Below are positions 43,378 to 52,961 of a DNA stretch of 64,000 nucleotides, in pieces. Origin of the DNA: Ustilago trichophora (taxonomy: Eukaryota > Basidiomycota > Ustilaginomycetes > Ustilaginales > Ustilaginaceae); assembly GCA_900323505.1 (NCBI GenBank), contig OOIN01000005.1, positions 930,001 to 994,000 of the forward strand, written 5' to 3'. A program made the position numbers and the translations under genes. The notes under the pieces were generated by a model. That model did no database searches, was not told where the DNA came from, and saw only the letters and a program-made list of their open reading frames with translations. Position 1 is the first letter of the stretch; every line of letters begins with the position of its first letter.

Positions 43378-44373
43378 TCAAAGCTTGGCAAAACGCGCAA
43401 CGTCCTCGTTGGCAACCTTGACGACCCTAGCGTAACCTGCGCCGAGACTCTTTTTACCGGTAGCCTTGACGAATTGCTCAAAGGCGATCTCTTGCTTTCC
43501 ATCCTTTTCGCCGAGCAACCAGACCTTGGTTTCGAGTTCGTCACCGGGCTTGACGGGGCTGGTGAAGCGAACGGCGAAAGCCTCGAGTTCGAATCTAGTT
43601 TTTGCACCGGTAGTGTTGGCGGGTACACCATCGTTTGCGTCGACGGCTTTGAGGACTGCACGAGCAGCAAAGCCGAAAGAGCAGAGACCGTGGAGGATGG
43701 TTCCACCAAGACCGACTTTTTCGCCCAAACCTCCGTCAATGTGGATCGGGTTGTAGTCTCCAGAGAGACGGTAGAGCATTGCTTGTTGAAGAGAGGTCTT
43801 TTCGGAGAGGACAAAGTCAGGGTTGCGAGTGGGAGCCTTGGGTGTAGGAGGCTTAGAGACGATGCTCTTGGAGAAACCAGTTCCCTGGGAACCGCCGCGG
43901 TAGAAGGAGCTACCGATCATGGTGGCGTGGTTACGACCGACGGGGCTGACGAGACGCATTTCAGTCTCCATGATGAGACCGTTGGGTCGATCGTGAACGG
44001 CGCTGATGCGCTTTTCAAGCTTCCAACCTTCGCCAGAGATGACTGGGATGGGAGCGTGAATCTCGATGCTCTGCTCACCATGGACGACAGTGTTAAGGTC
44101 CAAAGAAGGGAAACCTGGAACGGCCGATCGGGACGAAACCATCTCGGAAAAGACGGTGGTATCCTGCGAAGTACCCTTCAGACCGAGAACGACAGGGTAG
44201 GTAGGGAAAGCTCGGAATCCGGCCTCGCGCTCATAGGCATAATCGAGGTCCTTGGGACCGACACCGATGGATACGGCGTAGGTGAGCAGATCGCGACGGT
44301 TCCATGCAACGGGTTGAGCACCAGCATCGTGTCCTACCGTCTTGTTGAAATCCACTCCGTTTGCGTTAGACAT
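43378..44373 (-). CDS. MaoC-type 2-enoyl-CoA hydratase, peroxisomal (PTS1)
   Basis: Double-hotdog 2-enoyl-CoA hydratase 2 of fatty-acid beta-oxidation. The hydratase-2 signature YRLSGDYNPIHID sits at 201-213, with D206 and H211 as expected catalytic residues, followed by GLGGTILHGLCSFG. The N-terminal half (about 15-160) is the non-catalytic hotdog (YAVSIGVG, LDYAYE, FPTYPVVLG). The C-terminus is AKL, a PTS1 peroxisomal signal. I start at the ATG at 44373 (MSNANGVDF, 331 residues), which gives a standard stand-alone hydratase length. The frame stays open to an upstream ATG at 44733; the extension is Arg/Ser/Phe-rich and contains PRFFSTS, recalling a mitochondrial presequence, but CT-rich leaders give similar translations. 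It converges on the F-box-like gene. Confidence 0.88.
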   Translation of the reverse strand: MSNANGVDFNKTVGHDAGAQPVAWNRRDLLTYAVSIGVGPKDLDYAYEREAGFRAFPTYPVVLGLKGTSQDTTVFSEMVSSRSAVPGFPSLDLNTVVHGEQSIEIHAPIPVISGEGWKLEKRISAVHDRPNGLIMETEMRLVSPVGRNHATMIGSSFYRGGSQGTGFSKSIVSKPPTPKAPTRNPDFVLSEKTSLQQAMLYRLSGDYNPIHIDGGLGEKVGLGGTILHGLCSFGFAARAVLKAVDANDGVPANTTGAKTRFELEAFAVRFTSPVKPGDELETKVWLLGEKDGKQEIAFEQFVKATGKKSLGAGYARVVKVANEDVARFAKL

Positions 44374-45623
44374 GTTGGAAGAGAGTTTTGGATCGCCTGG
44401 GATGTGAACGATTGGTTGAGATTGGGGTATAGATGTAGAGAAGAAGCGAGGTGTGGAAGAAGAAGGGGAAAGAAGGCAAATTGATGGGGTAGATATGCGA
44501 AGAGCAAACGCAAGGTGGTGGGACGGAAAATGCGGGGTGGCTCCAAGCTTTCTGGGCCGGAAGGATGGAGTTGCAAAGTGCCGGTTGCAAGACTGTGCTG
44601 TAAAGCCAGAAAAAGGAAACCGGAATCCATTCGACCGGCTGCCGGCAGAATTCCGCGCGACAAGGTCAATGGACGCGCTCAAGCCACCTCGCATTTGCGC
44701 AACCCCGCAACTGGTGCCTGTCGACAACAGCATCAACGTTGAGCGCTACTGACAATGTGTGCAGCGAGTTTTGAGTGGCTGCCAAGATTTGCGTCGGATA
44801 ATGCAACACCTGTCAGCTGGAATGACAGCGCAGAACAGTGCGGGGGCTCGGGAAGGTCGTTCCTCCTTACAACCCTGTCTTGTTGTGGGATCTGGAATAC
44901 GTCGAGAGAAGAGGAGGTCTGTGTGCTTGTGGTGTAACGACAAGCGTTGAGAGATGCGAGAGAAGCAAAGATGTGCCTTCAGATGTCCGGCTCACAAGAC
45001 ACACACGACTCGATGCGAAGTTGTGGAATATCTACGACCAAGATTCTCCGCCAAGGCGCAACTTCTAGCTGTGCCCCGCTTTATATGACGCTGAGCTGGT
45101 AAAACTAGCTGACGCTCAGCTCGATGCAGGTACAGTGAAGGGCTGATATGTCATCCTTGTGGTGCATGTCAGTGATGATGAGAGGTCATGGGTCTCCTGT
45201 ACTGTATGTACATGCGCCCCTTCTTGGGAGGCATATATGTGGAGAGTGTTAGAGCGAATCAAGACGGCTCAACTTGAATAAAAGTTTTGATGCGTACGAG
45301 AAAGTCACAGTCCAAGCCCTGATCTAATTCTAGTAGAATTGGACGCGGGGGCTGTGATGACGGAAAGTCGCAGCAGCGACCAAAGACCTGTTTTCCCGGC
45401 GTCTGTGCTTACAATACTGTACAGTACAGTACAGTACAGTACACAGCGAGGCTGTGAAGTCAGGAACGCCGCCCGAGCCATGACCCTTTCAGTTCTCTTT
45501 CTCCATCCTGCACACTTCTCACCACTTTCCTCCACCACTTTCATCAATCCTATCACACCCACACAATCCATACCCATCATTGGCTTGTGAGCGCCCAGCT
45601 CTCACCTTGAATCGTGGCCCTCT
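44374..45623. other. Divergent promoter region, MaoC hydratase / RVS167
   Basis: About 1.25 kb with several GTACAGTAC-family motifs: 45129-45137, 45197-45214 and the longest tract at 45415-45443. No gene seen apart from the possible N-terminal extension of the hydratase. Confidence 0.6.
45415..45443. repeat. Longest (AGTAC)n pentamer repeat
   Basis: TACTGTAC followed by further CAGTA units over 29 bases, about 180 bp upstream of the RVS167 start. Each unit contains GTAC, so the tract is a run of overlapping short palindromes. Confidence 0.85.
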
Positions 45624-46895
45624 ATGAAAGGTCTCGCCAAAGCCATGAAGCGCACGCCGCATCTCATGACCTCCAAGATCGGTATGGCGGCCAAATCATC
45701 CGATCCAGCATTCGACTCTCTCAACCAGCGATTCACCTCTCTCGAAAAACTCTCGGAGAAGCTCCTCAAGGACGCCTCTACTTTCCGCGATGCCGTCAAG
45801 ACCATGCTTCTCTCGGGAGCCAACTTTGGTCGACACTTTGATACCCTCTTCCAACCCATTGGTAGCGAGTACGATCTCGAGCGAAAGCATCCCAACGCCC
45901 AACACACCATGACCAACCTCCCTGCTTATGGACAGCTGATGGATGAGCTCAAGGAAACTCTGACGCCCGAAATCGAGCTCATCGAAAGCCGAGTTATCGC
46001 CCCCACCAAAGATTTCCAGGTGATCATCAAAGCCATCCGTAAAAACATTACCAAGCGAGACCACAAACTCGTAGATTACGATCGTCACAACAACTCCTAC
46101 TCCAAACTCCGCGATAAGAAGGATAAATCCCTCAAGGACGAACAAAACCTCTTCAAAGTCGAGCAAGAGTACGAAACGGCAGCGGCCGACTATGAATACT
46201 ACAACAACGCTCTCAAAGAGGAACTGCCTCGATTTTTCGAGTTGGCAAGTGCCTTTATGACGCCCTTGTTCCACAGCTTTTACTACATGCAGTTGAACGT
46301 TTTCTATCTGACCATGGAGAGGCTGCAGAGCTTTGCACAAGGCAAGTACGATTTGACCAACAACAGCATTGCCGTTGTCGAGGATACCTACATGTCTCAG
46401 TTGACGGATGCTGCTGAGAGACTCGAGAATTTGACCATTCGAAGGGGAGCCATGCCGAGTGCAAAGATTTTGGCCCAGAATAGGACGAGTGGAAGTGGGG
46501 GCTTGAGTCCTTCAGGAAGCAGGTTGAGCGGCTTGGCCGCTGGAGCGCCTAGTCGAAGCGGATCCATTCTTAGCTCGCACTCTACTGCAGGAGCTGCGGC
46601 TACCGCTCCTCCGGCGTACTCCCCCGCCACCACCACAGCAGCAGGAGCAAGTGGGATTGCAGGCAAACGCGCCCCACCACCTCCTCCCACGAAGCCCAAA
46701 CCCGGAATGGGTCCAGCAAAAACTTACGTCGTCGCCCTATACGACTACACCGCAACCGCAGATGGAGATCTCTCCTTCAAAGCCGGCGACAGGATCGAAG
46801 TCACAGAACGTACAGCAAGCACCGACGATTGGTGGACTGGAATCGTTGGAGGTCACAAGGGCGTATTTCCGGGTAACTATGTACGCGAGGAATAA
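45624..46895 (+). CDS. RVS167: Amphiphysin-like BAR-SH3 protein RVS167
   Basis: Membrane-curving protein that works with an Rvs161 partner at endocytic sites and binds actin-patch proteins through its SH3 domain. The N-BAR domain spans about residues 1-245 (KGLAKAMKRTPHLM amphipathic start, FRDAVKTMLLSGANFGRHF, then the helical YDRHNNSYSKLRDKKDKSLK). A Gly/Ala/Pro/Ser linker ends in APPPPPTKPKPG. The SH3 domain (about 368-422) reads ALYDYTATADGDLSFKAGD, WWTG and GVFPGNYV. Length is 423 residues against 482 in yeast, the difference being the shorter linker. Single exon; the ATG at 45624 precedes the amphipathic helix directly. Confidence 0.93.
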   Translation: MKGLAKAMKRTPHLMTSKIGMAAKSSDPAFDSLNQRFTSLEKLSEKLLKDASTFRDAVKTMLLSGANFGRHFDTLFQPIGSEYDLERKHPNAQHTMTNLPAYGQLMDELKETLTPEIELIESRVIAPTKDFQVIIKAIRKNITKRDHKLVDYDRHNNSYSKLRDKKDKSLKDEQNLFKVEQEYETAAADYEYYNNALKEELPRFFELASAFMTPLFHSFYYMQLNVFYLTMERLQSFAQGKYDLTNNSIAVVEDTYMSQLTDAAERLENLTIRRGAMPSAKILAQNRTSGSGGLSPSGSRLSGLAAGAPSRSGSILSSHSTAGAAATAPPAYSPATTTAAGASGIAGKRAPPPPPTKPKPGMGPAKTYVVALYDYTATADGDLSFKAGDRIEVTERTASTDDWWTGIVGGHKGVFPGNYVREE

Positions 46896-46940
46896 ATTAG
46901 ATAGCTTCTTTCGTCTCCAGCTTTGAAGATGATGGAGGAT

Positions 46941-46956
46941 TGTACTGTACTGTACG
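46941..46956. repeat. GTACAGTAC-family motif in RVS167 3' flank
   Basis: TGTACTGTACTGTACG, the complement strand of the pentamer repeat, lies 45 bp beyond the RVS167 stop. It shows that the motif occurs in 3' flanks as well as promoters. Confidence 0.75.
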
Positions 46957-47186
46957 AGTGGCCTATTATATATATATTTTTCTCCTTGCAACTGCAATTG
47001 CAATGTTCTAACTGTGGAATATCCTTGTTGATCGAATATGCAAAGGAACCCTTGCAAAGAGGGTGGGATTGGATTAACGAGAGCTGCCATATTTGCTTGA
47101 TGAGGGTGTGTGAATGAATATATGTAAAGACAGGAAGTGTGAAAAAAAGGTGAAAGACAGGGTATACACGAGAGCTATACAAGATC

Positions 47187-49025
47187 CTAAAAAGGCGAAG
47201 GTCGTGGTTCGATGGCTGACTTTCTAGGCTGTAGAGTGGAAATGGACCTCGGAATGCGGCTGTAAGGGCTTCTGCTACCACCATCATTGTTGGGACGTGG
47301 TGCAGCTCCGAAATCGGTAACCCTTCTACCCGCTGCTCGGACGGACGGACTTCCCGCGCCGACTCCAGAGTTGGGATTGAAATTGGAGGACGAATCAGTA
47401 CGGCCAAATACAAAGGGGGAAGTTCTGTTCTCTGCATTGGTAGAATTGTTGGGTGCAGGGGCAAAGTTGAAGTCAAACACCGAGCCAGAGTGTCTCAATG
47501 CTTGCGATTGGCTTGTGGGGGTTGCAAAGGTACGTTTGACGGGTTCCGGAAGGAACGACGTGTGGCCTTCGGTAGACAAGTGGTCCGGATTGGAGCTGGA
47601 GCGCGCCAGAGCCGATGAGGGTGTTTGAAGAGTATCCTGCTGCTGTTGGTGCGAGGTGAAGGGCGACGCGGTGGCAAAGGGGCTATCGAAGCGTTGCGAT
47701 GCTCGCGAGGACAGATGTTGTCCTGTAGAACGAGATGAGCTCATGCCGATGCCAAGGCTCGGAGAAGGCGTGTCGATGTCTCTAAGATCGGATTCCTGCA
47801 GAACAGGTGTCGAGTTGAGTGCAGCCTGACCTTCGGCGATGAGTGCGGCCATCTTGGCCTCGAAGCGCGAGAGCATCTCATCGTCTTGCTCCTCATCATC
47901 GTTGTCTTCACCCTTGTCACCGCTCTCACTCGCTGTTGAAGCAGCCATGTCGCTGGATGTAGCATTTTGTACGAAGCTGGATGCGACAGCAGGTGCCGGG
48001 CTGAGGAACGCTTCAGGCAGCCCCTTTCTAGGTGTGCTCTGACGATGCGTTTTGGAGCCTTGGAAAGTGGGTCGTCGGCGATTTCGCGGCGAAGAGACAA
48101 AGACCTTGCGCGTGCGGACTAGATTCGTCTGTGGTGTAGACAGCTGTTGCTGCTGCTGATGCTGGTTCTTGGTGGGCGTACCGTGTTCCACCTGATCGTT
48201 ATAGTAAGGCGGTGGAGGCTCTTCAAGCCCACCTGGAGGCATTTTTGCCTCCTTGCCACTGCTCACCCCCGCTCGTTTGTTCTGCGAGATCACATGGCCC
48301 ATATCAGCCTCTGGCCCAGCATCTGGGCGATGTGTCTGATTCTCAGCATCTGACGATTGACCCCAGGACGACCACAACGAATATGCCGTCAGCGCTGCTG
48401 CACCTGTATACAGTGCCGCATTGAGAGCGGTATCTACAATGGTACCTGCCAGGCCACGTCGGCGCTTGCGAGGAGGATCGTCGGCGGGCGAGTCGTGCAT
48501 AGCTTGAGACGTCTCTCGCAGCGCAGCCGATGCGGACTGGTTCGCACGAGAAAAGATGGTAGTGCGCGCCGAGTAAGACGACTCATCCGCATCACCAGCA
48601 GTGCGGAAGCTCGAAGGGCTGGAAGACATGGGCGTCTGCTGCTGGCGGAAACTTGCAAAGGAACTAGCGCTGCTGGAGGAGGGCATCGATGCCAATGAAG
48701 CCATCGAGGCGGTCGAAGTGCTGGTGGGGAAGCCCATACCAGACTGAGGATTGAACTCGGCTCTGGGGAGCTCGTTGCTGGATTGAGACGGGCCCATCTG
48801 TTCCCATGGGAGCGAGCCGAGTCCACCTCGACCGATGGTAGCGGTCCATTCGCGTTTCTTGCCAGCAGGTGTTGTAGAGGGTGGCGGCATGCTGGACGAC
48901 GCAGCCTGTTCGTATTGGTGTGATGTATTGGACTCGTTTTCGAACGATGATGGATGTGGGCGATTGCGAGGATGAAGTGGGCCTCGAAGACGCCGCCTTG
49001 AAGGCATTCCGTAGCCAGTGTTCAT
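47187..49025 (-). CDS. Ser-rich protein with one possible membrane helix, function unknown
   Basis: A 612-residue protein, mostly disordered and rich in Ser, Pro, Gln and Asn. Basic motifs (PSRRRLRG near the start and RKRRRG near 190) could be nuclear signals. After the second comes a stretch rich in Ala and Leu (TALNAALYTGAAALTAYSLW, about 195-220) that may cross a membrane. A coiled-coil-like piece (EMLSRFEAKMAALIAEGQAAL) lies near 385-405. The C-terminal third has nucleoporin-like spacing (FDFNFAPAP, SPFVFGRT) but too few FG repeats for a firm claim. I do not recognise the family; a nuclear-envelope protein is a guess. Single exon. Confidence 0.62.
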   Translation of the reverse strand: MNTGYGMPSRRRLRGPLHPRNRPHPSSFENESNTSHQYEQAASSSMPPPSTTPAGKKREWTATIGRGGLGSLPWEQMGPSQSSNELPRAEFNPQSGMGFPTSTSTASMASLASMPSSSSASSFASFRQQQTPMSSSPSSFRTAGDADESSYSARTTIFSRANQSASAALRETSQAMHDSPADDPPRKRRRGLAGTIVDTALNAALYTGAAALTAYSLWSSWGQSSDAENQTHRPDAGPEADMGHVISQNKRAGVSSGKEAKMPPGGLEEPPPPYYNDQVEHGTPTKNQHQQQQQLSTPQTNLVRTRKVFVSSPRNRRRPTFQGSKTHRQSTPRKGLPEAFLSPAPAVASSFVQNATSSDMAASTASESGDKGEDNDDEEQDDEMLSRFEAKMAALIAEGQAALNSTPVLQESDLRDIDTPSPSLGIGMSSSRSTGQHLSSRASQRFDSPFATASPFTSHQQQQDTLQTPSSALARSSSNPDHLSTEGHTSFLPEPVKRTFATPTSQSQALRHSGSVFDFNFAPAPNNSTNAENRTSPFVFGRTDSSSNFNPNSGVGAGSPSVRAAGRRVTDFGAAPRPNNDGGSRSPYSRIPRSISTLQPRKSAIEPRPSPF

Positions 49026-50125
49026 TTTGTAGGTGGAGCAGTCGGCGGGGTACCCTCCGACTCTTTAGAAAGCGACTTGTTCAGTATCGTGCCATGGAGC
49101 TTCCTGGAGGCGCTCAGTTGATGTGTTGGTGAAGGCCGAGCAGCTTGTAATGTTTCGAGTCAGACGTTGCTTGATGCTGGAGGTGAGCGAAAGAGAACCC
49201 TCTGTTTGAGTTGATTGAGTTGGTGGAAAAGACCCTGCGCATGAGCTCCGTATGAAAATTGGCATACGGCCGACTCTTGACGAGCAACAGAAAGCGTTGT
49301 CTAGGCGCGTGTCATTGATGCAAGGCGCGTAGAGTGACAGCTTGTGTGTTGGTCTCTCTCTTGATTTTCAGATGGTGTTAGGCCTCCTCCAACTACGCTT
49401 TGTTGTCCCTCCAAATTAGCGCCAAGGGTGCGTCATACGCTGCGTCCGAATTCCGACTTCCGTAAATGCATCCACGTACGGCGTGCAGCAGTTCATGCAG
49501 CTTAGCAAAGCTCTCCAGCATGCCCGAGGTGTTCTTTACACTGAAGTTGGTCAGGACTGAGCTACGTCTTGACAAGCCCAATGACTGTTCATCGTAGATT
49601 ACGACAAGATCTCAACAAGGAGCTTTTCATGCTACTCAAGGATGAGTATTTGATGAGAGAGAGCGCTTCTGAGGGTAGCTCTTCTGCTTGCCGCGGACAT
49701 GTTTGGGTGAGCAGCTGAAATTTCCTCGGCTTGTTTACCTGCTTCTCGAAATTCGGCCTCCACCTGTGCTCGAGGAAGCCAAGAACCTTCTGTGACGTTT
49801 CGGCATAAGCTCATCGTTCCGACAAGTTTGCTTGGTGAGCATGCCACAAGGCGAAACGACCTGACTATTCCAACACTCAGCTCACTTTGGCCTACTCGAC
49901 CCTGAGCTAAGAGCTGAATCACCTTCTCCGGCATCCTTCCCTTCATATACCTCGACCCATTTTCCACCACCAACATCGATTCATCCGCTGTCCATCACTC
50001 CTTTGGGTAGCTACTCCACTTCGTTTCCACATCAGAAGGATTTGTTCCTCCGCAGCTTTCCAACTCAACCACTCGACTGCTAGTCAGTCCTTCATCCCCC
50101 TGGCCGGGCAGCATCTACGTCCAAT
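49026..50125. other. Divergent promoter region
   Basis: About 1.1 kb between the Ser-rich protein gene and the DUF1295 gene. Several ORFs of 60-115 codons cross it but none has a domain or signal peptide. Confidence 0.6.
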
Positions 50126-51166
50126 ATGGTCGTCCATGTTCTGGACAACTTTTATCTGTCCATCACCTTCCTCATCTCTCTAGGTTGGCAACTTCTGGGT
50201 TTCGCCATCGCATTCGGTCTCCAGATCGACACCATCACCGATTTCTGGTCTGCAGCCAATGCTATCTTCCTTGCCATCTTCACCCTCTGCTGTGGTGATC
50301 AGTATTACGCCCGCAATGTAGTCGCCAGCATCTTTGTCATCGCCTGGGGCGTTCGTCTGGGAGCGTTCCAGCTCTTCCGCATGATCAAGATGGGCGGAGA
50401 CACCAGGTTCGACGACATGCGATCCAAGCCTCTCAGCTTCCTCGGCTTTTGGACCTTCCAGCTTATCTGGGTGTGGACCATCACCATGCCCGTCACTGTG
50501 CTCAACTCTCCCAACTCGAGCGACCCTGCGGAGGGAGGAGGCAATGCAGCATTCGGCAACGGAAAAGACGTTGTCGGAATCATCTTTTTCGGCATAGGAT
50601 TCATTTGGGAGGCTCTTGCCGACATCCAAAAGTACAGGTTCAAGTCGGTCACTAAGCCTCCCAAGGGTGCCATCACCGATGCGGGCGTGTGGAAGTTCTC
50701 CCGCCGTCCCAACTACTTTGGCGAGATCATGCTCTGGTGGGGCGTATGGCTTCTTGCCATTGGCAACACTACCGAAGCATCCCGTCGTGGCAGGGATGCT
50801 CTGTACGGCTCGGTCTTTTCCCCATTGATCACCATGGCTCTGCTCCTCTTTCTCTCGGGCATTCCCCTCGCAGAGAAGCCAACACAGCAAAAGTTCTTTT
50901 TGATGTCTCACGGCCCCGATAAGCAGGCTGGAGGCTTGGAGCCATGGCACGAACAGACCGAATCCGACCCTTGGCAGAGGATGAAGGCTTTCCGTGAACG
51001 AACTTCGCTCTTGTTCCCCATGCCAAATGGGGTCTACAAGAGACTGCCAAAGTGGCTCAAGTCAACAGTGCTGCTCGATTTCCCTTTCTACAACTTTGAC
51101 GAAGCTAAAGATGGGTCTCAGGCAATCAGGGAGGCTGAGGATAAGAAGAATCGCGATAATGCCTGA
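50126..51166 (+). CDS. DUF1295 membrane protein (steroid 5-alpha-reductase-like fold)
   Basis: A 346-residue polytopic protein of the DUF1295 family, related to the C-terminal part of steroid 5-alpha-reductases and to isoprenylcysteine methyltransferases; reaction unknown. Helices begin at once (YLSITFLISLGWQLLGFAIAFGL) and continue to about residue 250. The family block SRRPNYFGEIMLWWGVW lies near 191-207, preceded by AITDAGVWKF. KYRFKSV and LAEKP are also typical. The C-terminal 90 residues are soluble and charged, ending KKNRDNA. Probably in the ER or peroxisome membrane, by family analogy. Single exon; stops of this gene and EFM7 are 139 bp apart. Confidence 0.88.
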   Translation: MVVHVLDNFYLSITFLISLGWQLLGFAIAFGLQIDTITDFWSAANAIFLAIFTLCCGDQYYARNVVASIFVIAWGVRLGAFQLFRMIKMGGDTRFDDMRSKPLSFLGFWTFQLIWVWTITMPVTVLNSPNSSDPAEGGGNAAFGNGKDVVGIIFFGIGFIWEALADIQKYRFKSVTKPPKGAITDAGVWKFSRRPNYFGEIMLWWGVWLLAIGNTTEASRRGRDALYGSVFSPLITMALLLFLSGIPLAEKPTQQKFFLMSHGPDKQAGGLEPWHEQTESDPWQRMKAFRERTSLLFPMPNGVYKRLPKWLKSTVLLDFPFYNFDEAKDGSQAIREAEDKKNRDNA

Positions 51167-51305
51167 GCAATGCATGTTGTTCTGTTGATTTATCAGACCT
51201 GTAGATACCCTTTGACTTTTTTTTTCGCCGCTCTAATGACACGTGCTTAATAGAACAAGTGTTTGAGGCTGCATCTTCATGTCTGGACCTATTCGAGAGC
51301 TTAGA

Positions 51306-52469
51306 TTACTCAAGGTCGGCCCATCTGAGCGATGCAACAACGACCCAACTTCCTCGATCACCAATGTCGCCCATCTCCTCCTCCGCTTCCTCCTTTGTAT
51401 CCTCCGGTAAAGTTCTTATCCCAACTCTAGCATCATAGTCGGCCTTGCGTGGCACAGCAGCACCCGACCACGCTCTACACGATCCGTCAATGTTTCGCTC
51501 CCAAATACCGCCAAACTTCTCCTCCTCCCAATCAGGCACAATTCCTACCCTCCTTCCATCTTTCAACGTTTCGTCATTTTCGTCAGCACACTGTGCGAGC
51601 TGTGCAAAAAATCGTCGGACTGCCGGTTGACCAGTGTGAAATCCAGCGATGAGCACGCATCGAGCTTCACTTTTGCGCTTGAGCAGCTTTCGTATTGAGT
51701 GAATGAGAAGTGGGTGTGCAGAAGATACCCAGAGGACGTCTGCTGCCAGAACGAGGTCGTAGCCCAACTCTGTGAGTTCGTTGGAAGGTGTGGAAGAAGC
51801 GGCTAGTACCAGAGATTCTTCGTTGTCGTTGCCCCATCCAAGACCGATTACTCGGACCCGCTCGCGTGCTTGAAGGTAGCGCGGATTTGGTTGTCGTTCT
51901 GATGCATTGGATTTCCTGCATTTCCTGGGTAAGAGCGCAAGATCAAGGTTCCCCAGCAAATTTTCAATTACATGAGGATCAGGATAGTCTGTAATCACCG
52001 TTCTCTCCGCTCCCATTACGCAAGCTACAAGTCCAGGCAAGCCTGTCCCCGCACCCAACTCTACCACTGTTTTGCCGCGTACATCGACAAAGCTGTCTGC
52101 TCTTTGCTTGCCTTGTGCTTTGACGGAGCTGTGCTCGGCGATGAGATCGGCAAGGTAGAGACCAGCATCCCATTGGTGGTGCGCAAAGAGTTTGGTGTTT
52201 GTTCCGCTGTTCTGGGCAATCTTGTATCGCAGTGTCGCTTTGCGGGTGGAAGGAGGCAGGTAGCGAAGAGGAAGGTTCTGGTGGCTGTATTTGCAGGTGT
52301 CGCCTGGGTCGCCGTGGGCCGGTTGGTTGTGTGAGAAGAGGGTGAAGAGAGAATCTTCGAATAGAGATGTTGGAGAGTGTGGTCGGTCGCATCCATAGCC
52401 TGCGTCGGATGACGAGGAGCTTGATGAGGCTACGGAAGCCGCATCATCATGTACTTCGTTAGCAGTCAT
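51306..52469 (-). CDS. EFM7: Protein N-terminal/lysine methyltransferase EFM7 (NNT1-like)
   Basis: SAM-dependent methyltransferase of the EFM7/NNT1 type, which in yeast methylates the N-terminal Gly and adjacent Lys of eEF1A. The family order is visible: SLFTLFSHN near 40, RYKIAQNSGTNTKLFAHHQW, DAGLYLADLI, then the SAM site VVELGAGTGLPGLVACVMGA and ITDYPDPHVIENL. A later block (YDLVLAADVLWVSSAH) corresponds to the post-I motif. Start at the ATG at 52469 (387 residues); the frame is open further up but that part is unlike the family. The protein is longer than yeast EFM7 (261 residues) through acidic N- and C-terminal additions and loops. Single exon. Confidence 0.78.
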   Translation of the reverse strand: MTANEVHDDAASVASSSSSSSDAGYGCDRPHSPTSLFEDSLFTLFSHNQPAHGDPGDTCKYSHQNLPLRYLPPSTRKATLRYKIAQNSGTNTKLFAHHQWDAGLYLADLIAEHSSVKAQGKQRADSFVDVRGKTVVELGAGTGLPGLVACVMGAERTVITDYPDPHVIENLLGNLDLALLPRKCRKSNASERQPNPRYLQARERVRVIGLGWGNDNEESLVLAASSTPSNELTELGYDLVLAADVLWVSSAHPLLIHSIRKLLKRKSEARCVLIAGFHTGQPAVRRFFAQLAQCADENDETLKDGRRVGIVPDWEEEKFGGIWERNIDGSCRAWSGAAVPRKADYDARVGIRTLPEDTKEEAEEEMGDIGDRGSWVVVASLRWADLE

Positions 52470-52961
52470 GACGATGTTGAGCGATGCAAGATGTGTGCTG
52501 TTCAAGGAGTGATAAGATGGTAAGAAGAAGCAAATTTTGAGATCTTTTTGGATTTGTTTGCTCCACGGAGAGGACCCTTCTTTTTCTTCCAAAATTGCTC
52601 CACAAATGACCTCCAGCTTGACAGGATTCCCGCTTAGGCCATGCATCTCTCTTCTCCTCTGACAAAGCTACCTCCATAATCATCACTGCTCCCACCTATC
52701 CGACCACATCCCTCATCTAGATTTGCTTCACTGCGGCTGCGCATACCTCGCGATGCCCTTGCCGAACCTACGACGCATCTTTAGCTCCTCCAGAACTGAC
52801 GATCAGGAGCGCGCTGTATCGAGACAGGCCTTCTTCCGATTCTGCAGCTTCCTCACCTCGTGCGCTGTCATTGCCCTTCTGAGCAGTCCCAAACGTCGAC
52901 GTGCCATCGGTCTCTAATTTCGCTCTTCAACATCCAAGCTGTCCAGCTACAAATCTGCTGT
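52470..52961. other. Divergent promoter region, EFM7 / DUF2256 gene
   Basis: About 490 bp; both neighbouring frames stay open into it but show no protein-like features. Confidence 0.55.

Noticed and set aside
43474..44484. 336-codon open frame antisense to the MaoC hydratase
   Set aside because: In codon register with the hydratase and without recognisable features.
49632..49976. 114-codon minus-strand frame in the divergent region before the DUF1295 gene
   Set aside because: No domain, signal peptide or splice sites joining it to neighbours; it lies where promoters are expected.
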